Assembly: GCF_018446385.1 (NCBI RefSeq)
Contig: NC_055989.1
Location: 133,327,004-133,391,003 of the forward strand
Source: Zingiber officinale
Lineage: Eukaryota; Streptophyta; Magnoliopsida; Zingiberales; Zingiberaceae
DNA length: 64,000 bases
Direction of reading: 5' to 3'
Position 1 is the first letter of the stretch. The number at the start of each line of letters is the position of its first letter. Position numbers and translations under genes: made by a program. Below are positions 14,201 to 25,821 of this stretch, one piece after another. Below the pieces are notes generated by a model. That model was not told the origin of the DNA and searched no databases. It saw nothing but the letters and a program-made list of their open reading frames with translations.

Positions 14201-14530
14201 TTCATGTTTTGGGAGAGTTTTTGGACTCGATCCCTGGAGGACATGAACCTGATCTCCGGTCATATGATGAAGCACTCCAAGATAAAGATGCAGCATCTTG
14301 GCAAAGAGTAATGAATAAAAGAATTAGAATATATGTATTCTAATAAAATCTAGAAGCTTGTAGAATCACCAAATGGTGTAAAAGCCGTTGGGTGTAAAAA
14401 GGCTATAATAGGAAAAGAGGGATAGACAGGAAGGTAGTAACTTTCAAAGCAAGGCTTGATGAAAAAGGAAACTTTTTCACTGGTAGTCATGCTTAAGTCT
14501 ATCCGGATTCTTTTATATAATATTCACTGA
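11255..14530 (+). mobile_element. Family A copia internal region, 3'-truncated (fossil)
   Basis: This is the internal region of copy A3. About 1.6 kb of leader-like sequence has no recognisable gag. It contains two good copies and one weak copy of a repeat built on TTGTATACGTCCACACTAAC (12.2-12.6 kb). Protease-flank, GAG-pre-integrase, integrase and the start of the reverse transcriptase region follow from about 12.85 to 14.53 kb, recognisable by similarity to the better copy at 59.7-62.7 kb. The coding part is badly broken at many places, and no 3' LTR in this orientation follows. It is an old fossil. Confidence 0.7.
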
Positions 14531-15266
14531 GTTACCTATATCTATAAAAGTTTGGTAAATATTATAGTTAGTAATTACCGCTTAGATAATCAATGTGTCG
14601 TAATGAGGGACTTTTACTCCCTCCAAGTCTTGAGGATTGCATGGGCTCCTGGCCCTTGGTGTTGTTGCACTATGCTTGCTCGAGGCCCCTTTGGCGGTTG
14701 GTGTGTATGGGTCATCTAGCGTTCCTAGATAACTGTCGACTCCAGGATTACTTCCTTTTTCCAAGTTGTCTAGCTTCCTCGAAGTTGATGTATTTGGTAG
14801 CCCGCCCTAGCAGGTGATCAAAGTCTATCAGGGGCTTTCAGATAAGCGAGCGATAATCGTCATCTATAAGTTCTTGAGAAAAAGAACTTATCAAGATTTC
14901 TGAAGTGGCTGATGGGACTTCCATAACTACTTAGTTAAACCTCTTAATATAGGCTTTCAATACTTCCTTGAGCCCTTGTTTGACCAAGAACAAGTTGAGA
15001 TTTGTCTTCTGATAGTGGCGGCTACTTACAAAGTGCTAGAGGAACACCGTTCGGAAGTCTTTAAAGTTGCATATGGATCCGATCGACAATCATTTGAACC
15101 ACTTCTGCATTGATCCAGAGAGCGTGGTGAGGAATATTCGACACTTGACTCCATCAGTATACTAATGAAGTGTAGCCATGTTGTCGAACTTAATCAAATG
15201 GTCCTCAGGACCGGTTGCCCCCGTGTATTGCCCAATCATTAGTGGTCTGTAGTTATGTATCAGTTG
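14531..15266 (-). mobile_element. Ty3/gypsy gag fragment (element G1, fossil)
   Basis: The minus-strand reading has the character of a plant gypsy retrotransposon gag capsid domain (QYTGATGPEDHL and IFLTTLSGSMQKWF-type blocks around 15.0-15.24 kb). It is interrupted at 15267 by solo LTR A4 and resumes at 17940. It is decayed, with several breaks. Confidence 0.65.
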
Positions 15267-17934
15267 TGTTGGTTGCTACTCGGAAAACCTAGAGGTTCCA
15301 CTGTACAAAAATTTTGTACAAAGGTCTGAACCTTTTCCTAGCTACCATGTGTTCTTTTAAATTAAATTTTTGGATCGCCTGCGGAACTTAACACGTTTGA
15401 TCCAAAACTTAATCTATTTGTTCTTTTAGGTTTTGACTTGGATCTCCTGCAGAACTTAACACGTTCGACCCAAGTCACCTTAAGTTATTAATTCCATTAA
15501 ATATTAATTTCCATAATTGGTTCCCAGTACTGACGTGGCGAGGCACATGACCTTCTTGGATATGGGAGCAACCACCACCGACTAGACAAAACCTTTTATG
15601 GAAAGCTAATATTTAATTTCCTAAAATAACTTTAGGTTAACCGAAAAGAACAATCAAATCACAAGGAAAATAAAAACAAAAGAACACTATATCGAAAACA
15701 AATTCGAAACTCTAGAATCATATGCCTCTTGTATTTAGTATTATTTCCAAAAATAACTAGTATGATGCGGAAAGAAAAAATATTAGTTATACCTTTTAGA
15801 AAAACCTCTTGATCTTCTACCGTATTCCTCTTCTAACCTCGGACGTTGTGTGGGCAATGATCTTCCGAGATGAGAAACCACCAAAGCACCTTCTCCTTTC
15901 TTCAAATTTCGGCCAAGCACAAAGCTTCCAAAAGATGAAGATCTTTTCCACCAACCAAGCTCCAAAGGATGTAGGCTTTCTCTCCTTCTTCCTCAAGCTA
16001 GATCCGGCCACCAATTAAAACTCCATAAGCATGAAGAGGTTCGGCCACAAAGAGAAGAAGAAGAGAAGAAGGAAGTGCCGGCCACACCACCAAGGAAAAG
16101 AGGAAGAAAAATAGAATAGAGTCGTTCACCTTGAACCCTCCTCTACCCCCTCTTTTATAATCCTTGGTCTTGGCAAATAAGGAAAATTTAATAAAAATTT
16201 CCTTAATTCTTTTTCCATTGAAAAGAAAAATTATTTAATTAAAAATAATTTCCTTTTTCAAATACAATGGCCGGCCACCTCAAACCCCAAATCAAGGAAA
16301 GTTTTAATTAAAACAAGAATTAAAACTTCCTAATTTGTTTCCGAAAATTTATAAAAATTTCTCCAATAATTTAATCCCTTCATGATTGGTTTATAAAAAG
16401 GAAAATAAATTAAAATATTTCTTTTAAACATGTGGATAAAAAGAAAGTTATCTCTAAAAATTAAAATCTCTTTTAATCTACAAATAAGGAAAGATATCAA
16501 GTCTTTTCTTAATCTTTTGTAGAAACTAATAAAAGAGAATTATTAATTTTTAATCTTTCTTTTAAATCATGAACATGATTAAAAAAGAAAGTTTTCTTAA
16601 AATTTAAAATCCTCCTTTAATCAACAAATAAGGAAAGATTTTAAATTTTAAACTCTCTTTTAAACATGTAGATGATTTACAAATAAGGAAAGTTTTTACC
16701 AAAAATTAAAACCATCCTTTTAAACTACAAATAAGGAAAGAGATTAATCTCTTCTCTTAATCTTTTGTAGAAAGCTATAAAAGGAAATTTTTAATTTTTA
16801 AACTCTCTTTTAAAATCATGATATCCACATAAGAAATAATTTTAATAAAAATCCTTTTTAATATTCTAGTGGCCGGCTACCTAAGCTTGGGACCCAAGCT
16901 TTGGTCGGCCACCTACATGACTCATCCACTTGATCTTGGCCGGCCCTAGCTTAGGTTCCAAACTAGCTTGGCCGGCCCCATTGGATGGGTAAGAAGGTGG
17001 GTATGCGGTGGGTATAAATCTCTATATACTAGAGGCTACGATAGGGACGGAGAGGAGAAATTGGTTTTGGTCTCCCGATGAAATTAAGCATCCCGTGTTC
17101 GCCCCGAACACACAACTTAATTTCATCAATAATAATTCATTCTACTAAAGAACTATTATTGAACTATCGCATCAATCCCAAATTACATTTTGGGCTCCTT
17201 ATTATGAGTGTGTTAGTCTCTCTGTGTTTAAGATAACAAATGTCCACTAATTAAGTAAGTTACTGACAACTCACTTAATTAATATCTAGCTCCAAGAGTA
17301 GTACCACTCAACTTCATCATCATGTCGGACTAAGTCCACCTGCAGGGTTTAACATGACAATCCTTATGAGCTCCTCTTGGGGACATTATCAACCAAGATT
17401 ACTAGGACACAGTTTCCTTCTATAATCAACAACACACACTATAAGTGATATCATTTCCCAACTTATCGGGCTTATTGATTCATCGAACTAAATCTCAACC
17501 ATTGATAAATTAAAGAAATAAATATCAAATATATGTGCTTGTTATTATATTAGGATTAAGAGCACATACTTCCATAATAACTGAGGTCTTTGTTCCTTCA
17601 TAAAGTCAGTATAAAAGGAACGACCTCAAATGGTCCTACTCAATACACTCTAAGTGTACTAGTGTAATTATATAGTTAAGATAAACTAATACCTAATTAC
17701 ACTACGACCTTCCAATGGTTTGTTCCTTTCCATCTTGGTCGTGAGCTACTGTTTATAATTTATAAGGAACCAATAACATGATCTTCTGTGTGTGACACCA
17801 CACACCATGTTATCTACAATATAAATTAATTGAGCAACTACATTTATCATAAATGTAGACATTTGACCAATGTGATTCTTATTTCTAGATAAATATTTAT
17901 ACCAAAAGCTATGCTTTTAGTATACACTCTAACA
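15267..17934 (-). mobile_element. Family A solo LTR, copy A4 (fossil)
   Basis: This 2668-bp LTR is in minus orientation, from TGTTGGTTGCTACT to ACTCTAACA. The 5-bp direct repeat AGTTG sits on both sides (15262-15266 and 17935-17939). No internal region is present. It splits the gypsy gag of G1. It is close in sequence to copies A1-A3, so the family was active after G1 inserted. Confidence 0.93.
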
Positions 17935-17939
17935 AGTTG

Positions 17940-19140
17940 GTCATCCAAGATCTCTTGAGAAAAATGTCATTGATCCGCTCGGGAGAGTCGTCGAGTCGGG
18001 GTGCTTTACCTTTCCGCCCATCCCAGACAGGTGCATCCTCTGAAGAGGATCCTTGTGTCTTTTTCACTCGGCCTTGCTCTTCTAAGGGTGTGCGGAATAA
18101 CGCCTGGTGATAAGGGATCGGCATGTTTGGTGCCTCTCCGAAGGCGTCGGTCGACCTATTGCTTGGCTTGCGAATGAAAGGGTTTTCCGCTCGGGCTCTG
18201 GGATCAGCTTGCTGGCCTGTCATCAACGCTGTGGGGTCATTTGCTCGCAGTCAACTGTTGTTTGTTGTTGCTCCAACATCTTCGCAGCTCGGACTTGTAT
18301 CAACATCTCCAAGTCTTCTTGTGTTAGCGTTACCATTGTAAGTCGTCCAATGCCCTCCATCTTCATGTTTCGGCTACAGGTAACTTCCCACAGATAGCGC
18401 CAAATATGATCCTGTCTGAAAACGGAGAAGATGACAAGATAGGGATGTGGCTCGAAGGTTGATGAGGCGAAGACTCCACGTGGTCTTGTAACACGAACAA
18501 CATTAGTGCCAGACCAGGAAGGGGTTTGTGGCATTGTCCCTCAGACGCTTAAATCAGTAATCCACACAAATGTAGAAGAAGAACATTAAGTATGCTGTAG
18601 GAAAAGCATATTTAATAGCGAAGCATCACATACCTCTACCTGTGGATGGGAACCTCCTTTTACAGTGTCACTGCAGCGTCTGTTTTCCAAAGTGTGCACA
18701 TGTTTTCTAAAACATCCTAGGAAAAAATAAATCAAAAAGTGTCTCTGACACATTTCCTTAAGTGAGCATACAAATCTCTAATGTGATAGGCTAGAAGCTT
18801 TTAAAGTTCTGTTTGTCTACTGGACATGCTCTGTTGTCAGTAGTACAAACCTCTAAAAAAGTACGATGAGATATGCAGGGGTCTCGATGTAGGTTGACCG
18901 GTGGCCGCTCGACCGTGACGCCCTGTCGACCGGGTCGATGGCTCGGGATTTTATTGTTGCCTCTATCATTCCGTTGTTGGCTTTCAGAGACTGGACATTC
19001 GGACAGATTCATTCGTTCAGAACTATGCTTGTCTTCTCGGATCGAGCATACCGTTCGTCCTGCCTTGCTGCCCCGTTCAGCCAACATCACCTGATCTACT
19101 AATCTTGTTTCTTTGACTTTGACCTCCATATCAGTCGCTC
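17940..19140 (-). mobile_element. Ty3/gypsy gag start and 5' LTR (element G1, fossil)
   Basis: 17940-18400 is the N-terminal part of the gypsy gag on the minus strand. The sequence TTGGCGCTATCTGTGGGAA at about 18386-18404 matches the junction seen just inside plant gypsy LTRs. The LTR itself runs from about 18407 to roughly 19140; its outer end is not sharply defined. It is clearly homologous to the LTR relic at 51.6-52.3 kb on the opposite strand. The element is broken and old. Confidence 0.6.
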
Positions 19141-19612
19141 TTCTCTAGTGGGACCCCTATTCATCATCATATCATTTACTATATGAGACTCTTAAGATTA
19201 TAAGTTGATCTCAGTTTTACTCTAAGTGATTATTAGCTGTCTACTTGAAGTTCTAATCAGTGTCTGCTAATTTAACTTGTATCCTATTGACTATGGATGA
19301 TTCGGTCTATAGAGTATAACTAGGAAAATGACTGATTAAAATGAATAGATTTTAACTAAAAAAGAAGATTAAAATAGATTTACATCTTTTATATTTATTC
19401 ATTGGTCAAACAATTACATGTTTTTGTTGAGTACTTAAAATACGATTGTTAATAATTATATTGATTAGAGATATTGAACATACTCTCAACATGATAGTCA
19501 TTATGAGGGATTAAAAATGTTCGTATTAATGTAAATAATTCAATCTGGGGTAAATATAAGATGTTGATGTCTCCAATTTGTTTAGAAGAACAGCTATGTA
19601 AGGTATAACAAC
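19141..19612. other. Intergenic, nothing recognised
   Basis: AT-rich sequence without a supported gene or a repeat boundary. Confidence 0.5.
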
Positions 19613-20035
19613 TAGGGATGGCAATGGGTCGGGTTCGGGTCGGATTCTATATCCTCCATACCCATATCCATCGGGTATAGGATATCCAATGGGTATACCC
19701 ATACCCATTAAAGGACCGAATATATTCTATACGTGTAATTTTTCTTCTTTCTATCGAGTTATTATCATTCAACAAAAACATATTAAAATTAACATCCTAT
19801 TAAAATATATATATATAATTAAAAAAATAGATTAAACATCTATATAGGCCTACTAATATCAACAAAAAATAGTAAGTTGATTTTAGAAAAAGAAAATTTT
19901 CTTTATTATATGTATATATATTATTTAATCAGGTATTCGGGTCGGGTATCGGGTATCGATAGTCCCTCCATACCCTCCTCCATTCGGGTCGGATGTCGGA
20001 TCCTCCATCGAGTTCGGGTCAAATTGTCATCCCTA
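19613..20035. mobile_element. hAT-type MITE with 8-bp target duplication
   Basis: This 423-bp element has imperfect terminal inverted repeats, starting TAGGGATGGCAATGGGTC on the left and TAGGGATGACAATTTGAC on the reverse of the right end. Both subterminal regions are rich in CGGGT/ACCCG words. The exact 8-bp direct repeat ATAACAAC flanks it (19605-19612 and 20036-20043), as expected for hAT transposition. The interior is AT-rich and non-coding, so it is non-autonomous. Confidence 0.88.
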
Positions 20036-20043
20036 ATAACAAC

Positions 20044-20439
20044 TTTCTTAGCATCAATTGCTCTGTATACTTGTTGTCGCACGAATTATTTTTCCTTAAA
20101 TATGATTTGGATGTACTTATTTGGTTTTTATGACATGTTTCTTATTTGGTGTATGCAACTTGATTCTTATTTGGTCTTTGTGACTTGATTTTTATAGTCT
20201 TTGTGACTTGATTCTTATTTAATTTGGTCTAGTTTTTGTATTAGAGTTGAGGAACATCCATAAAGAATATGGATTTGGTTTCTGGAACTTTTAAGGGAAG
20301 TTTAATTTGTGATCATTCTTCTAACAACAAGTGTGAAGAAAAGGATTAGTAAATAATCGTTGTAACTATTTATAATTTACATATTGATTAATCGTTCATG
20401 CATATCAATCATGTTAACAGAAGGGACTCAAGTCTAGTT
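20044..20439. other. Intergenic, AT-rich
   Basis: A short tandem motif of the type CTTGATTCTTATTTGGT recurs at about 20155-20230. Nothing else is recognised. Confidence 0.4.
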
Positions 20440-21540
20440 CAACCTGCTCAATACACTCATCCCAAGAAGTGGAGTTTTCCCAAGAACAAGTCATCTCTGA
20501 CTCAACATCAGACGCCAACTACGTCTACGACTTAGCCAAGACATCTCAGCCTCAACAACTCGACCAAGACATTCAGTCTCGGTAACTCAGCCAAGACATA
20601 TCGGTCATGGTAATTCAGCGAACACATCTCCGTCTTGGCAACTCAGCCAAGACATCTTTGCCTCGGCATCTCGGTCTTAGCAACTTAGCCAAGATATCTC
20701 TATCTCAATAACTTAGCTAAGACATCTCAGCCTCGACAACTCAGCCAAGACATCTATGCCTTGGTATCTTAGTGTCAACAACTCAACCAAGACATCTCGA
20801 TCTTGGCATCATGGCCTGTCTTGGCCTCAAATCCCAACATCCTTTTCTCGGCCTCAATAGCCAACATCCTCCTTGCCTCGGGCTCACATCCCATCATCCT
20901 CTATGTCTCAGCCTTAGTTGTCGACTTTATCTATTCTTAAGATCACTCAACATTGACGTTATTTCCTTATTTGTCCTTGGCAAAACCCTCATTAATGAGG
21001 TCGTTGTGCCTAGAAGATGCGAATAACAATGATCAATATTCTAGAACACATAGCACAAGATGAATAGAGAAGTAGTTGAGGAGTTATCAATTTGGTCTTC
21101 TAGAAGCTCTCCTTCAAACACATGGCACTTAGCGGATGGAGAGGTAGCTACTAATCTCCTCATCACTGCTGATGTGAAAATGCTCTTCAGATTATTCTAT
21201 AAAATCTAGAGGAGGTAAATGCAAAGGGCTGCTATTTTTGAACTCTCACATACACACTCTGCGATATCATCTAAGACGACTATATAAACTCTATAGGAGG
21301 TAAATACAAAGACTCCTCTTTTTCAACTCTCACATACACACTCTAGATACGGTATCATCTACCTTTCTTTTTCTTCTTGCCATTGTAGTTTCATACTTTA
21401 AGTAAATTCTAACTTGAGCATCAGAATGGTCTATCAAAATCTCTCCGACACTAATTAAACCTATGTTGAGGTGTATTTCAGGACAATCTCATCCTCCTTC
21501 ATCAATGACTTTCGGAGAGAGAGCATGCCAAATCGGTTGT
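20440..21540 (+). mobile_element. Degraded LTR-like relic with minisatellite
   Basis: 20490-20900 is a diverged minisatellite of about 20-40-bp units on the theme AACTCAGCCAAGACATCT with CTCGGCATCT. It is followed by a TATA-like TCTATAAAATC and a tandem duplication of about 75 bp that contains CTCTCACATACACACTC (21.21-21.36 kb). Near 21.41 kb is CTAACTTGAGCATCAGAA, which resembles the conserved 3' part of plant gypsy LTRs. I infer a decayed gypsy-type LTR. No boundaries or target duplication were found. Confidence 0.4.
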
Positions 21541-22647
21541 TGACTAATTATATATAATATTTGATTGGAATAGAGTGACAAAGTGGCAAAAGGCGATATC
21601 GCTCGCTCCCAATGTCCCCGTCGCACCACGCCCAAGGTCTTCACGAGGAAGGTAAATCACGATAACTGGAGAAGTTAGTGCGTAGTGGGAAGAGATGCAC
21701 AGAGACCAAGGAATTGGAATAGAGTGACAAAGAAGAGAGAGGAAGAGGAGGAGGAGGAGGAGGAGAGCATGATAATTCATAAAGAGCTCTTGTTCCCTGG
21801 ATGGAGTCACTCACCTATAGTATTCAATATTCATGCGTGAGTTAAGGCGGCATAGTGCAGAAGGTACAGTAGGAGTTAGGTAAACACAGACCACCGCACT
21901 ACACCACTTTAATCCTTGTATTCGTACCTTCAATAGCTTTTATTATTACTGGTTGATCAAATCATACTTGAATATACTTGTTTTGATCAAATCTCCCTTT
22001 CATTCTACAACTGCCCATGTAATTTGAAAGGTCAACACCATAAATTTTTGTACAATTAAAATATCTTAAATTGACTATATAAGGCCAAAAAGTGCTAAAA
22101 GCCAATATTAGGCCTCCAACAACGTCAAGTGAGGCGAGGCACAGGTAGAGTGGGTTGAGGTTGGGTGGCAGGCTAGTTCGGGTCGACTGAGCTTCTAAAA
22201 ACCCAACATGAGCTACCAAAAGCTGTTCGTGTTTTATAGGGCACGGATCTTCTGATCCCGGATCCTTGAATCAATCTTATCTCTTATTCATTTATTAGTT
22301 GAATAAATTGGATTCCATCTGTTTAACAAGTAGGATCCAGTTCACCCATCCAATGAATAAATAGGACCTCTTCTAGTCCAGAAAACCTTTGTTTTATAAC
22401 AGATGACCGATGTCAACTGGTGAGCATGAAATAATTAGTGATGAGTAATGATGTGTAAAGGAAAAAAATGTTAGAAACAAGTTTAAAGATTGATATATAA
22501 ATTTATGGTTTACTATTTTTATTTTCGTGGATCCATCATTTTATATGTCTATTCTTAAATTTTTCTTTGAGATTTTTTTCCTTTGCGTATTATTTTTCAT
22601 TAGTGATTTCATCTTTAAGGGCACAAGTAGAGTCAACTCTACTTTGA
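21541..22647. other. Intergenic, no gene recognised
   Basis: Contains a GGA-rich trinucleotide stretch at about 21736-21765. No plausible coding region and no clear element ends were found. Confidence 0.4.
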
Positions 22648-23268
22648 AGGTCAGTTTACTTAGGAGAGCGAAAAACAAAACTAAAGAAAAAATTTGATAA
22701 TGGAAAGGTCTCCGTTGTTTACTTTATTAAAATTTTCAGATGGAAGAGAAACACAATTCATCAACGGATAATTTTAGAGTAAAAATTGATTACCTTAACT
22801 TTCTATTTACTCTAAAATATGGATGAGGAAGGAAAAAAATCTATGGTAGAAAATTATGCTTGGAGGAAGAGAAGAGAAAGGGTGAAAGAATCCTTTCCTT
22901 TATATACTTGTTTATATATCTTGATAGAAGATGGTGGATACATACAAAGTAATTTTATAAATAAAAAATGGTACATGCGTCATTTTATGGGTATATGGTG
23001 TAATTTTATAAGTAAAAAATGATACATGTGTTATTTTTTGGGTAAATGATATAATTTTGTGAATGAAAAGGGGTACATGCATTATTTATTTTTCCATCCG
23101 CGACTTTTCATTTGCTTTTGAAGTGGTCGAATTTAGCTTCAAAATTATCCGTTGATGGATTGCATTTCTCTTCTATCTGAAAATTTTAATGAAGTAAACA
23201 ATGAAAACTTTTCTACTATGGAAATTTTTTTTTTAGTTTTACTTTTTGCTCTTCTAAATAAATTGACC
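22648..23268. mobile_element. Foldback / long-TIR MITE
   Basis: The two ends form long imperfect inverted repeats of about 120 bp. The left arm starts GGTCAGTTTACTTAG (22648) and runs to about 22770. The right arm, about 23130-23268, reads GGTCAATTTATTTAG on the reverse strand. The inner parts of the arms share AATTTTCAGAT and ATCAACGGATAATTTT. The centre repeats the motif GGTACATGC with ATAATTTT. No convincing target duplication is seen, so the superfamily is open (Mutator-like foldback is one option). Confidence 0.6.
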
Positions 23269-24700
23269 ATAAAATCGAACGGAAGAAAAAAAAATAATGT
23301 ATATACCCTTTTTTATTCACAAAATTATAACATATACAAAAAAAAAAAATGACGTATGTACCTTTTTTAACTCGCAAAATTATACTATATACCCAAAAAA
23401 TGACATATGTATCTTTTTTTCCTGTCCCGACACTGACGTTCTTGGTTTTACAGCTCAGAACGAAGTCTTCGCAAGGTAAATTAAACCACTGAGTCACATC
23501 CCCGACTAGTTGTCTTCACCGTTTCGGGACACGATCACTGACATCAGACGAAAGATAGCGGATGGAAAAAAATAACGCATGTACCTTTTTTTCATTCACA
23601 AAATTACAACATATATCAAAAAAAAAAAAATTGATGCATGTACTATTTTTAACTCATAAAATTATACTATATATATTAAAAAATGATGTATATATATATT
23701 TTTTATTTATAAAATTACGTCACATCTATCGACATTTCTCTATTAAGATAAATGAGCATATAGATTTTTTTTTTTTTACCCTTTTTCTTCTCTTCGAGAT
23801 AATTTTTCATTATAAAATTTTTTCCTTTTTCATATGCGCTTTTGAGTAAATAGAGCCTACGTAATCATTCTAATTTCTAATTCTATTCGTCTTAGCTTAG
23901 GTGGGTTCATTGCTTTTTTTACTTAGTAGATCTTTTATTCGCCTTATATATATATATATTGCACGACTCAACATACTTCAGAAAGAAGACACTTTTCTAT
24001 CCTCTAAAAGTCAAACATTGTAGACTGCGATGCATGCTTTCAAAGTTTGCCTGTCCTCCACTGGCACGATATATGCTTCCTTCCTGATCATGCCAAACCC
24101 CCTCAGAAATTAAGAATGGTCCTAAGTCCTATATATTACATCATTCATGCACATCAAAGTCCACAGGTTGACTACTTGTCTCAAAATGCCGGGGCACTCC
24201 ATGTTCTTTAATTTGTGCATGGGTCCTGAACTTGTCGAATCAATATGACAATTCGACGTGCATACTTCAACAGTCAAGCCACGAAGGAGAGTGGCAAACA
24301 AAAGGCTGGCTAGCTATACAAATTAGAAGAAAGAGTACTTTGTGTTCGATAATTAATTAACAATATTTCGACTTAATCTGTCAACAAAAAGAGGGGAAAT
24401 TAACCGAGAAGTCAGTTCTGATCAGACTAATGAAATAGCTAGCGGCGTAAACTTGAGTATATAAATAAAGTGGTTATTTGATGTATTTCTGTGTCTAAAT
24501 CAGCATATACATAGTTCACACCATAAAAAAGGATAACAAATACAGAACTGTTTAATTAATGATAAGAAAGTGACTTCTTGATGATGATCATAAACCAACT
24601 GTGCTAATAATTCCTAGAACTGTATAATTAATAGACGAAAGAGAAGGAAACAAACGAAGGAGAAAGAAATAAATTCTTGATTTTTTTTTTTTTGAAATAA
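23269..24700. other. Intergenic; AT-rich repeats, then downstream flank of the EPFL gene
   Basis: 23280-23420 and 23570-23720 repeat the same theme found inside the foldback element (ATGTACCTTTTTT with ACAAAATTATA), suggesting related insertions. 23420-23560 is a GC-richer segment between them. A short TA run lies at about 23945-23960. The rest up to 24.7 kb is unique and AT-rich, without a supported gene. Confidence 0.45.
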
Positions 24701-24738
24701 ATGGAAAAACTGAGTGATTAAAGAAGAGAGGTTGGCGT

Positions 24739-25122
24739 TTACGGTTGGAAGAGCTTGTTGTGGCACTCGCATCGCCAGGCCTGCGGGTAGTAATTCTCCG
24801 GAGGAACGCTGCCAGGGTGGATCACGACGAGCACCGCGCGGCACGGCGCACAGCCCCGGCACCGGCCGAGGCAAGCCGGAGGGGAGGAACCAACGAGCAG
24901 CAGCCTATTTCGGGAAGAAGGTCGGACGACGGCGCGGGCGAGGGGCCTTCTTTCTTTCGCCATCGTCCCGACCGCTGCGCACGGGGCGATTTAGGAGGTC
25001 GGAAATAATCAAGAATTCGATGAAGAAATATATAGACAGTTGTTTGCATGCTTACAAAGAACTCCGGCGAGGAAGAGGAAGAGCACGAGCCGGCGGCGAT
25101 GGTGGCGGAGGAAGTGATCCAT
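24739..25122 (-). CDS. EPIDERMAL PATTERNING FACTOR-like secreted peptide (EPFL)
   Basis: Encodes a 100-residue precursor of a cysteine-rich signalling peptide. In plants this family is secreted and perceived by ERECTA-family receptor kinases, with TMM in some tissues, to pattern stomata, stems and leaf margins. Two exons: 25122-25056 codes for a basic start and a hydrophobic signal segment (LVLFLFLAGVL). 24974-24739 codes for the spacer and the mature domain. The GT-AG intron (25055-24975) leaves a consistent phase-1 reading. The mature part begins GSSPPAC and has six cysteines (CLGRC, GCAPC, WRCEC). It ends with PENYYPQAWRCECHNKLFQP, which closely resembles the EPFL4/5/6 tail (EYYPEAWRCKCGNKLFMP). 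A TATA-like ATATATTA on the minus strand at about 25272-25281 would place the 5'UTR at roughly 120 bases. Both exons are GC-rich. The family is near certain; the EPFL4/5/6 subgroup is inferred. Confidence 0.9.
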
Positions 25123-25326
25123 GGAAGCGCTATCGGTGGTGAGTTTCGGTTTGTGTGGCAGAATCGAAGAAGTGGAGTGGGGGATTGCTTGAAAACTGAA
25201 GAGAGGCGGAATTGGATGGAGATGGATGGATCTCCGAATGGAAACGTGCGGCGAAGTGGCAGCGATGTCATTAATATATATGAACTTGGTTGGATATGGT
25301 GATATTTTCATTTGGGTCCCTTGCAC

Positions 25327-25821
25327 TTGTCTTATTTAGTTCCCTCAGTTTCTTTTATGTAAATACTAGATAAATCAGGTGTTATATGGTCAATGATTAA
25401 TGTTGAATTTAATATTCAATTTAATAAAAATTTATTTATAATATAAGTCAATTGAACAAATAAAATTAATTTATTAATTTTTATGAATTATAAAAAAATA
25501 TAATATTAAACTTCTTTATAGCCTTAATCTTTTCTTCATATTTTTTTTCAAAAAAAAAATTAACAGGCCTCAAAGTGAATTTATTTATTTTTTATTAATT
25601 TTCAAAATTCAATTCTTATTTTAGGCGCCTAGTTGTCATCTCCGTAACTTATTCTTCTGAAACTCTTGCTCCTCCTCCTCCTCCCCTTCCCTTTCCATCT
25701 CCACCGCTGCTCTACCAAATTTCCATCTCAAACCCTAACTTTCCGATTTTATCGCCGGCCCCTGTTTCGAACCTCCTCGGCTTCGGCGGAGGAGGATTCC
25801 TTCTTCATCGTCCCATAATTC
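25327..25821. promoter_or_regulatory. Shared upstream region of the divergent EPFL and GTD-binding genes
   Basis: The two genes are divergent, with about 700 bases between start codons. 25340-25620 is very AT-rich. A pyrimidine-rich 5'UTR-like stretch (CTCCTCCTCCTCCCCTTCCC) at about 25670-25700 precedes the plus-strand gene. No specific factor site is claimed. Confidence 0.4.

Noticed and set aside
13979-14311. 110-codon plus-strand open frame
   Set aside because: It is part of the broken pol region of copia copy A3, not a host gene.
24714-25302. Overlapping open frames on both strands across the EPFL gene
   Set aside because: They are shadows in GC-rich exons. Only the spliced minus-strand reading gives a signal peptide plus the six-cysteine EPFL domain.
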